Counted from the first letter of the stretch, positions 24,082-32,557 are shown. The stretch is DNA of 64,000 nt from Fimenecus sp052298855 (GCA_052298855.1 DAVZXP010000008.1:71276-135275), one strand, 5' to 3'. Program-made: numbers and translations. Notes: generated by a model not told the origin, from the sequence alone.

Positions 24082-24393
24082 ATGAAAAAAGCATTACCAA
24101 TCTTGTTGACAATCCTGTTACTGTGTGCGCTTGTGCTTGTCGGCTGCGGTAAAAATAAAGAAAGCACGCTTGACAGCACGGCTTCAAAGCCCAATATGAG
24201 CGACCGTGCGAAAAACGCCGTCACAAAGGGCGGAGATATTATCGGCGAAGCCGCAACAGGCGTAGGCGACAGAGTCGGCGAGGTAATAACCGGTGCAGGC
24301 GACCTTGCAGGAGATGTCGTAACCGGTGCAGGCGATATTGCAAACGATATTGTAACGGGTGCAGGCGATATAGTTTCACACGCAACAAGATAA
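24082..24393 (+). CDS. Small lipoprotein with GAGD repeats
   Basis: A 103-residue protein with a lipoprotein signal: hydrophobic core followed by the lipobox LVGCG (lipidated Cys about residue 22). The rest is polar, and from about residue 50 it consists of degenerate units of 10-11 residues, GEVITGAGDLAGD, VVTGAGDIAND, IVTGAGDIVSH, in which Asp and small residues recur in an amphipathic pattern. I do not recognise a family. It lies 60 bp after ypeB on the same strand, behind AAAGGAG, with a small GGACACA/TGTGTCC hairpin between the genes, and ends at a terminator. A link to the spore membrane is a guess from position only. Confidence 0.75.
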   Translation: MKKALPILLTILLLCALVLVGCGKNKESTLDSTASKPNMSDRAKNAVTKGGDIIGEAATGVGDRVGEVITGAGDLAGDVVTGAGDIANDIVTGAGDIVSHATR

Positions 24394-24404
24394 TTACAGC
24401 ACAA

Positions 24405-24433
24405 AACGGAGAGACTGATGTCTCTCCGTTTTT
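24405..24433 (+). terminator. Intrinsic terminator of ypeB-lipoprotein unit
   Basis: AACGGAGAGA (24405-24414) pairs perfectly with TCTCTCCGTT (24421-24430), then T-run to 24433. Confidence 0.9.
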
Positions 24434-24453
24434 CGTTGCTTATAAGCTTGATT

Positions 24454-24759
24454 TTACTGGGCAGCTCTTGCGGAGACAGCCTCATCGAGCTTGTCAAATG
24501 AAACATACTGGTCTTTAACCGAATTCTGCGAGGACGACGGTACAGCACAGTATGTACGCCATTTACCATCTTCCTTAACAAAGGTTTTTCCGAAAATATC
24601 TTCATAGTAAACAAACGGCTCTCCCGTAGCAGAGTCCCCCATATAGCCGTAGGTTGACGGCACAAATTTTGCAGGACTGTCCCAAAGGAAAAATACAAGT
24701 AAAAATACCGCTATTGCCGCCGCAATTATTCCTATTGCAGCCTTTACACCTTTTTTCAT
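24454..24759 (-). CDS. Small membrane-anchored protein, unknown function
   Basis: A 101-residue protein with an N-terminal signal anchor (residues 5-26) followed by about 75 polar residues outside, including WDSPAKFVPSTYGYMG, an aromatic-rich centre (YYEDIFGKTF...WRTYCAV) and an Ala-rich end. I do not recognise it. The ATG has AGAGGAG just upstream. It is convergent with the ypeB unit. The conserved-looking aromatic core suggests a folded extracytoplasmic domain. An overlapping longer frame on the same strand has no ribosome site and Ser/Pro-rich shadow composition, so I prefer this gene. Confidence 0.6.
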   Translation of the reverse strand: MKKGVKAAIGIIAAAIAVFLLVFFLWDSPAKFVPSTYGYMGDSATGEPFVYYEDIFGKTFVKEDGKWRTYCAVPSSSQNSVKDQYVSFDKLDEAVSARAAQ

Positions 24760-24982
24760 TGTATGTTACTCCTCTAATGTTAAATTGATTATGAATTATG
24801 AATTTACAAGTACATAAATTCCGTATCGGATATAAGTCGTAAGCTTGATTTACAGTATAGGCTTATATCAATTTCAACTTAACATATATATCGTTTTTTG
24901 TCAATAAAAATAATGAACAATATTTTTAACCCTGTCTTGTTAAATTGTAACAACCTCATTTTTTTGAACACAAACGCTTCGC
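24760..24982. other. AT-rich intergenic region
   Basis: No gene seen. A minus-strand TTGACA at about 24898-24903 could serve the small membrane protein, but I find no good -10 partner. Confidence 0.4.
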
Positions 24983-25016
24983 AAAAAGAATACGCCCCGA
25001 TTTCAGTCGGAGCGTA
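24983..25016 (-). terminator. Terminator of thiT
   Basis: Minus strand stem: 25016-25007 (TACGCTCCGA) with 25000-24991 (TCGGGGCGTA), one G-U pair, loop of 6, then a T-rich run to 24983. Confidence 0.8.
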
Positions 25017-25037
25017 TACATAAATATTTTCGGTTTA

Positions 25038-25694
25038 TTATTTAACCTTTTTCTGACCTGTAATCTGCGGAACAGAGCCGAGGATTGCAGCAACAACGGT
25101 AGTAAGGATGATTTCGGGAACCATATAAAGACCGTTGTAGAAGATTGAGTAAACAATAGCAAGCGAAGAGCCCGAGAATGTGCCGAGAATCTTTTCGCCG
25201 ATTGAGTAGAAGCCCTCCTGTGTGAAGAACCACTCGGCATATGCACCGTAGAAGATTGCACCCGATACGATATGTACAAGGTAACGGAGAAGCAATGCAA
25301 CAAATGCGCCGAGAGCAAGCTCTGCTGCGGGCTTTTTGAATTTGCCCTTGAAGATACCGCCGAGGCCGAGCAAGGTGTATGCGAGAACATAGTCAAGAAG
25401 GCAAATGCAGATTGCCTGCCAAAGCACCATCTGATCATCGCCGGGCAAGAACATTGCCGAAACAGTCTTAGCACCGAGAAGCATCTGAACCAATGAATAA
25501 GTGAAACCGCTGAGGAGACCCCACTTTGTGCCGTACTTGTAAGCGATGAGCACGATCGGGAACATACTTGCGAGAGTGATTGTTCCGCCGAAGGGCAATT
25601 CAAGTCCGAGTGTCTTTGAAACAAGCTCGATTACCGCTGCGATTGCAATAAGCAATGCGCTTTCAACTAATCTTACAGTTGATTGTTTTTTCAT
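25038..25694 (-). CDS. thiT: Thiamine ECF transporter S component ThiT
   Basis: A 218-residue membrane protein with six hydrophobic helices, the substrate-binding subunit of an energy-coupling-factor thiamine importer. Family features: start LVESALLIAIAAVIEL, the PFGGTITLASMFPIVLIAYKYG loop and the GAIFYGAYAEW segment, whose aromatic and charged residues contribute to thiamine binding in ThiT. The EcfAA'T module is not nearby and is presumably shared. A TPP riboswitch lies directly upstream, which independently supports the thiamine assignment. It is a single-gene unit with its own terminator. Confidence 0.95.
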   Translation of the reverse strand: MKKQSTVRLVESALLIAIAAVIELVSKTLGLELPFGGTITLASMFPIVLIAYKYGTKWGLLSGFTYSLVQMLLGAKTVSAMFLPGDDQMVLWQAICICLLDYVLAYTLLGLGGIFKGKFKKPAAELALGAFVALLLRYLVHIVSGAIFYGAYAEWFFTQEGFYSIGEKILGTFSGSSLAIVYSIFYNGLYMVPEIILTTVVAAILGSVPQITGQKKVK

Positions 25695-25720
25695 TTTGAA
25701 AAACCGTCCTTTGATAAAAA

Positions 25721-25754
25721 ATTAAGCCTTACGATACTTCAAATACCGTAAGGC
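25721..25754 (-). terminator. Expression-platform terminator of the TPP riboswitch
   Basis: Minus strand GCCTTACG (25754-25747) pairs with CGTAAGGC (25733-25726) and is followed by a T-rich tract to about 25715. Its position between aptamer and thiT fits control by transcription termination. Confidence 0.8.
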
Positions 25755-25770
25755 AGAATTGAATATTCAC

Positions 25771-25860
25771 ACTTCCTACGGCGGCATTATCCGCATCAGG
25801 TTTAAGGGTTTGACGAAAACACCGTCATCTCAGCCGACTGCTGTCAGCACCCCTGATATT
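25771..25860 (-). promoter_or_regulatory. TPP riboswitch (THI element)
   Basis: Read on the minus strand, the hallmark pieces are present in order: CAGGGGTGCT, GGCTGAGATGA, ACCCTTAAACCTGAT, and GGATAATGCC followed by GTAGGAAGTG. These are the conserved P2/J3-2 and P4/P5 segments of the thiamine pyrophosphate aptamer. Binding of TPP should favour the terminator at 25721-25754 and switch thiT off. Confidence 0.95.
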
Positions 25861-25920
25861 GATTTTTCGCTTGGCTTCGACAAAGATTATATTACTTATA
25901 TCGCTAAAAGTCAATAAGAA

Positions 25921-26175
25921 TTATTTTTCGCCGTTTGCCTGAGCCTCTCTCAAAGCGCATACAAGCTGGTCGGGACAAGAGGTCTGCTTAAATCCGCATT
26001 TAATTCCCTTGAATGCCTTTTCAACCTCATCAACGGTCTTGCTTGTTACAATTTTTGAAATTCCCTGCAAATTGCCGTTGCAGCCGCCATAGAATTTAAC
26101 GCTCTTTATAATATCGCCGTCAAGCTCAACGTCAATCTGTCCCGAGCAAGTTCCTTTTGTCTTATATGAATACAT
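25921..26175 (-). CDS. TSCPD domain protein (TIGR03905 type)
   Basis: An 84-residue protein matching the small stand-alone TSCPD family related to the C-terminal domain of class II ribonucleotide reductases. Cys residues lie in KGTCSGQIDVEL, YGGCNGN, GIKCGFKQTSCPDQLV, the last giving the TSCPD signature; they may bind metal. Function unknown. It lies one base past the rsmA stop... in the same direction, with AAGAGGTAA before its ATG, so it is probably the last gene of the aminotransferase-rsmA unit. Confidence 0.88.
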   Translation of the reverse strand: MYSYKTKGTCSGQIDVELDGDIIKSVKFYGGCNGNLQGISKIVTSKTVDEVEKAFKGIKCGFKQTSCPDQLVCALREAQANGEK

Positions 26176-26176
26176 T

Positions 26177-27040
26177 TTACATTACCTCTTTCAAATTATT
26201 TGTAAATTCGCAAAGCTGTACAAGCGTCAGCTTTTCGCCTCTCACATTTGCTTCTAGTCCCGTCATTTCAAGAGCCTTTACAACCGTTTCCTTTGAAATT
26301 CCGAGTCCTGCCGAAACGGAATTGAGTGCGGTTTTTCGCCTTTGCATAAACATAGCCTTAACGGTTCTGAAAAACAGTTCTTCGTCCTTTGTTTCAATCG
26401 GAGGTTTGTCATAAATCGAAAGTCTTATTACAGCAGAATCGACTTTTGGGCTGGGTACAAAAGAGCCTTTTGAAACATTGAACAGCTTTTCGGCTTCGGC
26501 ATAATAATTTACCGCCACCGTAATCGCACCCGACTCCCTTGAACCTACGGGCGCTGTCAATCTGTCCGCCGCCTCTCTCTGTACCATAACAATAATCTGC
26601 TTAATGGGCAGCTTGTCCTCAAGCAATTTCATAATTACGGGCGAAGTGATATAATACGGCAAATTTGCGCAGACCGAAACATTTTCGCAATCATGAAACT
26701 TCTCTTTTATAAGCTCGTACAAATCAACCTTTAATATATCATCGTTTACGACTTCAAAATTATCAAATTCCGCAAGCGTTTCGTCAAGCACGGGCAAAAG
26801 TCTTTTGTCAAGCTCGATTGAAACGACCTTTTTTGCCCTTTTGCAAAGTTCTGCCGTTAAAACTCCGACGCCTGCTCCTATTTCGATAACTCCGTCATTC
26901 CCACTCGTTACCGCCTCTTCTGCCATCGCAGGACAGACCGCAGGATTTATCAAAAAATTCTGCCCGAGAGCCTTTGAGAAAGTAAAGCCGTGTTTTTCAA
27001 GTATCGACTTTACCGTTCCTATATCCGAAAGATTATACAT
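26177..27040 (-). CDS. rsmA: 16S rRNA dimethyladenosine transferase RsmA/KsgA
   Basis: Dimethylates the two adjacent adenines in the 3' terminal helix of 16S rRNA, using S-adenosylmethionine. Seen are the N-terminal KALGQNFLIN, the SAM-binding IEIGAGVGVLT (about residues 51-61), and the catalytic NLPYYIT motif. The C-terminal helical domain is complete (QRRKTALNSV). Length of 287 is normal. It overlaps the aminotransferase by 8 bp. Confidence 0.97.
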   Translation of the reverse strand: MYNLSDIGTVKSILEKHGFTFSKALGQNFLINPAVCPAMAEEAVTSGNDGVIEIGAGVGVLTAELCKRAKKVVSIELDKRLLPVLDETLAEFDNFEVVNDDILKVDLYELIKEKFHDCENVSVCANLPYYITSPVIMKLLEDKLPIKQIIVMVQREAADRLTAPVGSRESGAITVAVNYYAEAEKLFNVSKGSFVPSPKVDSAVIRLSIYDKPPIETKDEELFFRTVKAMFMQRRKTALNSVSAGLGISKETVVKALEMTGLEANVRGEKLTLVQLCEFTNNLKEVM

Positions 27041-28220
27041 AACTTTGTTTTACCTTTTCAATTAAATTCATTCCCTCGACGATTTTTTCATCCGTAGGTG
27101 TTGAGAAATTCATTCTAAAGCAGTTGTTCTTTTCGCCGTCCTCGACCGTGAACGCCGTACCGGGAACGACCGCCACCTTATTGTCAACGCAACGCTTTAC
27201 AAAGTCAAGCATATCAACATTTTCGGGAAGCTCGCACCACACGAACAAGCCGCCCTCGGGACGAACATATTTCACGAAACCTCCGAGTTTTTCGTCAATA
27301 AGCGAACACATAAGATTAAGCTTGCGCCTGTATATGCCTCTTATTTTCTCGATATGCGCTTCAAAATCGGTGGTTTTCATCCACTCGTCAACAAGTATCT
27401 GTGAGAACATTGTCGAATGTGTATCCGCCGCCTGCTTGCCGACTGTCATTTTTGCAATTATCTCCGACGGTGCAACAATATAGCCTATACGGATACCCGG
27501 TGCGAGAATTTTTGAAAACGAACCTGCGTAAACAACTATTCCGTCCTCATCCATACTCTTTATTGTCGGTATATCCTCGCCCTCAACTCTCAAATCGCCG
27601 TAAGGGTTATCCTCCAAAATAAGCACGCCGTATTTTTTGGCAAGAGCATAGACCTGTTTTCTTTTTTCAAGGCTCATTGTCACGCCCGACGGATTTTGGA
27701 AGTTCGGAATAGTATAAATAAACTTGACATTTTCACTTTCACGAAGAGCATTTTCAAGCGCTTCTATATTCATTCCGTCAGACTCAACGGGTACGCCCTT
27801 TAGCTTACAGCCGTATGAACGAAAGCAGTTGAGCGAGCCGATAAACGACGGTGTTTCGCATATTACGGTATCGCCGAAATTGCAGAAAACCTTAGTCATA
27901 AGATCCATTATCTGCGTAGCGCCCGAGGTTATGATTACATTGTCGAAATCTCTGCCGATATTTTTAGAACTTTTGACATATTCCCGAATTCGCTCACGCA
28001 ACGGAGCATAGCCCTCAGTTATTCCGTACTGAAGTGCGGTAACGGGCATTTCGTCAAATATTCTTTTTGATATTTTTCTCACATCATCAATCGGGAAAGC
28101 CGCAACATCGGGATTGCCTGCGGCAAACGGAATTACCGACGGGTCGGAGGTCGCCTTTAAGATTTCTCTGATTGCGGACGGCTGAAGAGATGAAATTCTG
28201 TCGGAAAATCTATATTCCAT
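27033..28220 (-). CDS. PLP-dependent aminotransferase, class I/II (2-aminoadipate/MocR-like group)
   Basis: A 395-residue fold-type I aminotransferase. The PLP lysine lies in AGSFSKILAPGIRIGY, with the Asn-Pro-Tyr contact LEDNPYGDLR and the C-terminal substrate Arg in NCFRMNFS. The N-terminal signature FAAGNPDVAAFP matches enzymes that act on 2-aminoadipate, kynurenine or broad aromatic/aliphatic amino acids; exact substrate cannot be given. A promoter is at 28249-28277. Its overlap with rsmA suggests co-transcription with a housekeeping gene. Confidence 0.88.
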   Translation of the reverse strand: MEYRFSDRISSLQPSAIREILKATSDPSVIPFAAGNPDVAAFPIDDVRKISKRIFDEMPVTALQYGITEGYAPLRERIREYVKSSKNIGRDFDNVIITSGATQIMDLMTKVFCNFGDTVICETPSFIGSLNCFRSYGCKLKGVPVESDGMNIEALENALRESENVKFIYTIPNFQNPSGVTMSLEKRKQVYALAKKYGVLILEDNPYGDLRVEGEDIPTIKSMDEDGIVVYAGSFSKILAPGIRIGYIVAPSEIIAKMTVGKQAADTHSTMFSQILVDEWMKTTDFEAHIEKIRGIYRRKLNLMCSLIDEKLGGFVKYVRPEGGLFVWCELPENVDMLDFVKRCVDNKVAVVPGTAFTVEDGEKNNCFRMNFSTPTDEKIVEGMNLIEKVKQSYV

Positions 28221-28248
28221 ATTTACACCTGAATTTTAGTTTTTTGAT

Positions 28249-28277
28249 ATTTTATCACAACGCTGTTTGTTTGTAAA
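28249..28277 (-). promoter_or_regulatory. Promoter of the aminotransferase-rsmA unit
   Basis: Minus strand TTTACA (28277-28272), 17-bp spacer, TAAAAT (28254-28249). Confidence 0.55.
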
Positions 28278-28300
28278 TATAAAGCGTATTATGTCAACAA

Positions 28301-28320
28301 GGCGGTAAAGCTTTACCGCC
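28301..28320. terminator. Perfect 20-bp palindrome after the ABC exporter operon
   Basis: GGCGGTAAAG and CTTTACCGCC form an uninterrupted inverted repeat 14 bp past the last ABC gene. No T-run follows on the minus strand (TTGTTGAC), so it may stabilise mRNA ends rather than terminate. Confidence 0.5.
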
Positions 28321-28333
28321 CTGTCCGAAAATT

Positions 28334-30229
28334 TTATGAAAGCTCAAACTGTCCTGTATAGAGCTGATAATATCTGCCCTTTTGCTTTAACAAATCCTCA
28401 TGGTCGCCACGCTCGATTATCTCGCCGTGTTCAAGCACCATGATTGCGTTTGAATTGCGGACAGTCGAAAGTCGGTGGGCAATAACAAATACCGTTCTGC
28501 CCTGCATAAGCTTATCCGTACCCTGCTCAATGAGCTTCTCCGTTCTTGTATCGATAGAGCTTGTCGCCTCGTCAAGAATAAGCACAGGCGGATCTGCAAC
28601 CGCTGCCCTTGCAATGCTCAAAAGCTGTCTTTGACCCTGTGAAAGATTTGCACCGTCGCCCGTAAGCACCGTATCATAACCGTTTTCAAGAGACATAATA
28701 AACGAATGTGCGTTGGCAAGCTTAGCCGCTTCGACAATCTGTTCATGTGTCGCATTAAGGTTGCCGTATCTAATATTATCCTCAACCGTACCCGTGAACA
28801 AATGCGTATCCTGAAGCACCATCGAAAGTGAGCGCCTTAAATCGTCCTTCTTGATTTTCTTAATGTTGATGCCGTCATATCTTATCTTGCCGTCATCAAT
28901 CTCATAAAATCTGTTGAGAAGATTTGTGATTGTGGTTTTGCCTGCGCCCGTAGAGCCGACGAAAGCGATTTTCTGTCCGGGCTTTGCATAAAGAGAAATA
29001 TTTTTAAGCACGGTTTTCTTTCCGTCATAGCTAAAGGTAACATTCTCGAATACAACATCGCCCTTTAACTGCTTATAGGTAACAGTGCCGTCAGCCGTGT
29101 GCTGATGCTTCCAAGCCCAAACGCCCGTATGCTCCTCGCACTCGCAAAGTTCTCCGTTTTCATCAAATTTTGCGTTAACAAGTGTTACATAGCCGTCGTC
29201 AACCTCGGGCTTTTCGTCAATGTACTCAAAAATTCTCTCCGCACCCGCAATAGCGGCAATGGCATTGTTAAACTGCTGTGAGACCTGAGTTATAGGCTGT
29301 GAAAAGTTCCTTGAATTTGTAAGGAAAGCTACAATTCCGCCGGGTGTCATAAAGCCCTTTACGGCAAGCATACCGCCGAGAGCCGCAGTAATAGCATAGT
29401 TTACATAAGAGAGGTTGTTCATAAGCGGCATAAGAATACTCGCAAAGGTATTAGCGCCCGTTGAAGCCTTGCGAAGCTCCTCATTTATCTGTGTGAAATG
29501 CTCCGTAACCTCTTCTTCGTGGTTGAACACCTTAACGACCTTTTGACCCTCGATAGTCTCCTCGATATAGCCGTTTACCTCGCCCAATTCCTTTTGCTGC
29601 TTTTTGAAGTAATACGAGCTCTTTTTACCGAGTACCTTTACAAGAAAAATCATAAAGGCAACCATCAGCACAACAAGAATAGTTAATTTCCAACTATAAT
29701 AGAGCATGATGCAAAATGAGCCGATTATGGTAATCGAAGATGATATAAGCTGTGTAAGTCCCTGACTCAAAAACGCTCTTAACGACTCGACGTCATTTGT
29801 AAAGCGGCTCATAATTTCGCCGTTCGGTCTTGAATCGAAAAAGCTGATCGGCAAATCCTCTACCGAGTCAAACAAATCCTTTCTCAAATTCCTAAGCGTT
29901 TTTTGCGTAAGATAAACCGAGCATCTCGACTTACCGTAGGATGCTCCCGCACCTATTATCGCAGCGCAAACAAGCATTATGAGTATCTTTGTAATGGGCT
30001 TGAAAAGTGCCCAAGAGAACTCCTGACCTACCGCAGGAATGAGCAAATCGTCAACTATCGGCTGAATGAAAACCGAAGCCATAACGGTTGCAACAGAACT
30101 GATTATAACAAATACTATCATTCCGACAAGCAGGCTTTTCTGCTTACCGATATACTTTATAAGCCGCTTTACCGTTCCCTTTGTATCGGACGGTTTGTGC
30201 GTATGTGCCGAATTATTAGGTCCATGCAT
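28334..30229 (-). CDS. ABC exporter half-transporter, subunit with canonical ATP site
   Basis: A 631-residue fusion of a six-helix transmembrane domain and an ATPase domain. Walker A GSTGAGKT, signature LSQGQRQ, and Walker B ILDEATSSID with the catalytic Glu all intact. Between the two domains there is an unusual acidic/Cys/Trp insert (CECEEHTGVWAWKHQH). It pairs with the upstream half-transporter, one base overlapping, to make a heterodimeric multidrug-type exporter of the BmrCD/LmrCD kind. MarR-controlled. Substrates unknown. Confidence 0.92.
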   Translation of the reverse strand: MHGPNNSAHTHKPSDTKGTVKRLIKYIGKQKSLLVGMIVFVIISSVATVMASVFIQPIVDDLLIPAVGQEFSWALFKPITKILIMLVCAAIIGAGASYGKSRCSVYLTQKTLRNLRKDLFDSVEDLPISFFDSRPNGEIMSRFTNDVESLRAFLSQGLTQLISSSITIIGSFCIMLYYSWKLTILVVLMVAFMIFLVKVLGKKSSYYFKKQQKELGEVNGYIEETIEGQKVVKVFNHEEEVTEHFTQINEELRKASTGANTFASILMPLMNNLSYVNYAITAALGGMLAVKGFMTPGGIVAFLTNSRNFSQPITQVSQQFNNAIAAIAGAERIFEYIDEKPEVDDGYVTLVNAKFDENGELCECEEHTGVWAWKHQHTADGTVTYKQLKGDVVFENVTFSYDGKKTVLKNISLYAKPGQKIAFVGSTGAGKTTITNLLNRFYEIDDGKIRYDGINIKKIKKDDLRRSLSMVLQDTHLFTGTVEDNIRYGNLNATHEQIVEAAKLANAHSFIMSLENGYDTVLTGDGANLSQGQRQLLSIARAAVADPPVLILDEATSSIDTRTEKLIEQGTDKLMQGRTVFVIAHRLSTVRNSNAIMVLEHGEIIERGDHEDLLKQKGRYYQLYTGQFELS

Positions 30230-32001
30230 TATTGCTCACCTCCGACTTCATCAAAATCATCCGTGCCCTTTTGCTGAGAGGTATATACATCACGGTAAAT
30301 TTCATTTCTTTCAAGAAGCTCCTCATGTGTTCCGATATCGTTTACAGTACCGTTATCAAGAATGATTATCTTGTCGCAATCGGAAATTGAGGAAACTCTC
30401 TGTGCAATTATAATTTTAGTAGTGCTCGGAAGGCTCTCTCTCAAACCCTGTCTGATTCTTGCGTCGGTAGCGGAATCAACCGCGCTTGTCGAGTCGTCAA
30501 GAATAAGTATCTTCGGCGATTTCAAAATTGCCCTTGCGATACAAAGTCTTTGCTTCTGTCCACCCGAAACATTTACGCCGCCTTGACCGAGATCGGTTTG
30601 GTATCCGTCGGGGAATGAGGATACAAATTCATCCGCATCGGCGATTTTACAAGCGTTGCGAAGTTCCTCGTCGGTTGCGTTTTTATTGCCCCAACGGAGA
30701 TTGTCTGCAATCGTTCCCGAGAAAAGAACATTTTTCTGTAAAACCATACCTACGTTCTCTCTCAAAGAGTGCAATTTGTATTTCTTAACATTTTCACCGC
30801 CGACTAAAACTTCGCCGTCGGTTACATCATAAAGTCTTGCTATCAGCTGAACAAGCGAAGATTTCGAGCTGCCCGTTGCGCCCATAATTCCGACCATTTC
30901 ACCGCTGTCAATCTTAAACGAAGCGTTGTTTATGATATTCTTACCCTCATTATAGCTAAACGATACATTCTTAAACTCAACGCTTGCGTCCTTGAGTGTT
31001 TCAAGTGCGTTTTCGGGGTCTTTAATATCAGGCTCTTCGTCGAGCACCTCCGCAATACGCTTTGCACTTGCCTCTGACATAAACAACTGTGCAACCATTG
31101 CGATAGTCATAAGGAAACTCATAATAATCTGCATTATATAGGTAAATATCGCCGTGAACTCGCCGACAAGTAAAGAGCCGTTTGCAATAACCTTTGTCGA
31201 TACAGCAAGCACCGCAAGGATTGTGCAATAAAGCAAAACCATCAACAGAGGCTCGCCGAGTATCATAAGCTTTTCCGCATATATAGAGGCGTTGTAAAGG
31301 TCATCATTTGCGGTTTTAAACTTTTTCTTTTCGTAATCCGTTCTGACAAACGATTTAACAACTCTTATATTTGTAAGGTTTTCCTGTATGGAAGCATTAA
31401 AGCCGTCGAACTTTTTGAGCATAGCCTTAAAGCGTTTAATTAAAATCGGTCCTGCGATTGCAAGCACAATTAAAATTATCGGAAGTACAACGCCGAACAC
31501 ACTTGTAACGTCCTTGCTCTTTTTAATACATATAGCCAAAGCCGTAACAAGCATTATTGGTGCTCTGAACAAGCCTCTTATAAGCATTAAAAACGTGTTC
31601 TGCACAGTTGTTATATCGGTTGTCGTTCTTGTGATAAGCGACGCTGTCGAAAATCTGTCGATATTTGAGAATGAAAAAGTCTGCACCTTTTCGATAAGTG
31701 CGTTTCTGATACCTGCACCGAAGCCCATTCCCGCAACCGAAGCAAGTCTTGCCGCCATAGCACCGCAGAAAAGCGAGCACAATGCGAATGTGAGCATCTT
31801 TCCGCCGAGTGCAAGAATTGTTTGAATTGCCTCTTGCTGTGCCACGGGATCGGTTGTTCCCGTCAAGCGTATTGTTTCTACAATATCCGCCATAACCTGT
31901 GGGATAAGCAACTCAAATATAACCTCTCCCACCATAAGCAAGGGACAAATGAGTGTATAGAAAATATATTTTTTTGCGTATTTAAGCAGCTTTATCATCA
32001 A
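30229..32001 (-). CDS. ABC exporter half-transporter, subunit with degenerate catalytic site
   Basis: A 590-residue transmembrane-ATPase fusion. Walker A is GATGSSKS and the signature VSGGQKQ is perfect, but the residue after Walker B is Asp instead of the catalytic Glu (ILDDSTSAVD). That is the known asymmetry of heterodimeric exporters such as BmrC/BmrD and LmrC/LmrD, where one composite site hydrolyses ATP poorly. It overlaps the marR gene by 4 bp and the partner subunit by 1 bp, so stoichiometric coupled translation is expected. Confidence 0.92.
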   Translation of the reverse strand: MMIKLLKYAKKYIFYTLICPLLMVGEVIFELLIPQVMADIVETIRLTGTTDPVAQQEAIQTILALGGKMLTFALCSLFCGAMAARLASVAGMGFGAGIRNALIEKVQTFSFSNIDRFSTASLITRTTTDITTVQNTFLMLIRGLFRAPIMLVTALAICIKKSKDVTSVFGVVLPIILIVLAIAGPILIKRFKAMLKKFDGFNASIQENLTNIRVVKSFVRTDYEKKKFKTANDDLYNASIYAEKLMILGEPLLMVLLYCTILAVLAVSTKVIANGSLLVGEFTAIFTYIMQIIMSFLMTIAMVAQLFMSEASAKRIAEVLDEEPDIKDPENALETLKDASVEFKNVSFSYNEGKNIINNASFKIDSGEMVGIMGATGSSKSSLVQLIARLYDVTDGEVLVGGENVKKYKLHSLRENVGMVLQKNVLFSGTIADNLRWGNKNATDEELRNACKIADADEFVSSFPDGYQTDLGQGGVNVSGGQKQRLCIARAILKSPKILILDDSTSAVDSATDARIRQGLRESLPSTTKIIIAQRVSSISDCDKIIILDNGTVNDIGTHEELLERNEIYRDVYTSQQKGTDDFDEVGGEQ

Positions 32002-32477
32002 ATCCCCCCTCCGTTCTTATCGGTTTCGGATTTTGTATAACATTTTGTGCACTCCGAAGATGAAAGATTATTATAAACTCTGTCAAGATAACCTTTGAGT
32101 GCCGAAAGCTCGTTTTCGTCAAAGTCCGCAAACATAATTTTATCAATTTGGTCAAACTTTCGGTGCATTTCCTTTGTCATTTCCCTGCCCTTTTCGGTAA
32201 GCGAAATTCTGTTGCACCGCAAATCGTTGTCATCGGCGATTTTTTCAACAACGCCGTTTTTCTGCATTCTTTTAATCGAAACCGCAATAGAAGCCGGAGA
32301 AACCTCAAGCGCCTTTGCAAGCTCGTTCTGTGTGCATACGCCGTTTTTCTCCAAAAAGTCAAGTATCGGCGGCTGTCCGAAATAAACGCCGCTGTCCTTG
32401 AGCATATTGTGCATTGTAAAACGCTTTACGCACTCAAGCCTTATAAAAGAATGGCTCAATTCCTTTAATTCCAACAT
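31998..32477 (-). CDS. MarR family transcriptional regulator of the ABC exporter
   Basis: A 159-residue winged-helix repressor. Seen are the N-terminal dimer helix (to about residue 45), the DNA-binding helix-turn-helix NELAKALEVSPASIAVSIKRMQKNGVV, the wing with the characteristic DDNDLRCNRISLTEKGRE, and a C-terminal dimer helix. Three Cys (CTKC, CYTK at the end) could be redox- or metal-responsive, which is speculation. It is first in the operon, and inverted/direct repeats of AATCGGyTAA flank its promoter, so autoregulation is likely. Confidence 0.92.
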   Translation of the reverse strand: MLELKELSHSFIRLECVKRFTMHNMLKDSGVYFGQPPILDFLEKNGVCTQNELAKALEVSPASIAVSIKRMQKNGVVEKIADDNDLRCNRISLTEKGREMTKEMHRKFDQIDKIMFADFDENELSALKGYLDRVYNNLSSSECTKCYTKSETDKNGGGI

Positions 32478-32498
32478 ATCATTTCCTCAAATTAAAAT

Positions 32499-32525
32499 TT
32501 AGCCGATTTATATTTAATCGGTTAA
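32499..32525. promoter_or_regulatory. Likely MarR operator (inverted repeat)
   Basis: TTAGCCGATT (32499-32508) and AATCGGTTAA (32516-32525) are inverted repeats with one mismatch and a 7-bp centre, placed between the -10 box and the marR start. A direct third half-site AATCGGCTAA occurs at 32593-32602. Confidence 0.7.
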
Positions 32526-32528
32526 GTA

Positions 32529-32557
32529 ATTTTATATCAAATATATTTATATGTCAA
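32529..32557 (-). promoter_or_regulatory. Promoter of the marR-ABC exporter operon
   Basis: Minus strand TTGACA (32557-32552), 17-bp spacer, TAAAAT (32534-32529), about 50 bp before the marR start. Confidence 0.75.

Noticed and set aside
23991..24698. 235-codon minus-strand open frame opposite the small lipoprotein
   Set aside because: Its repetitive SPAPVTTSPA-type sequence is the mirror of the GAGD repeats; the plus-strand gene has a lipobox, ribosome site and terminator.
28301..28320. Perfect palindrome as an operator for the aminotransferase gene
   Set aside because: It lies upstream of the -35 box but right behind the ABC operon stop; an mRNA 3'-end role is simpler, though not proven.
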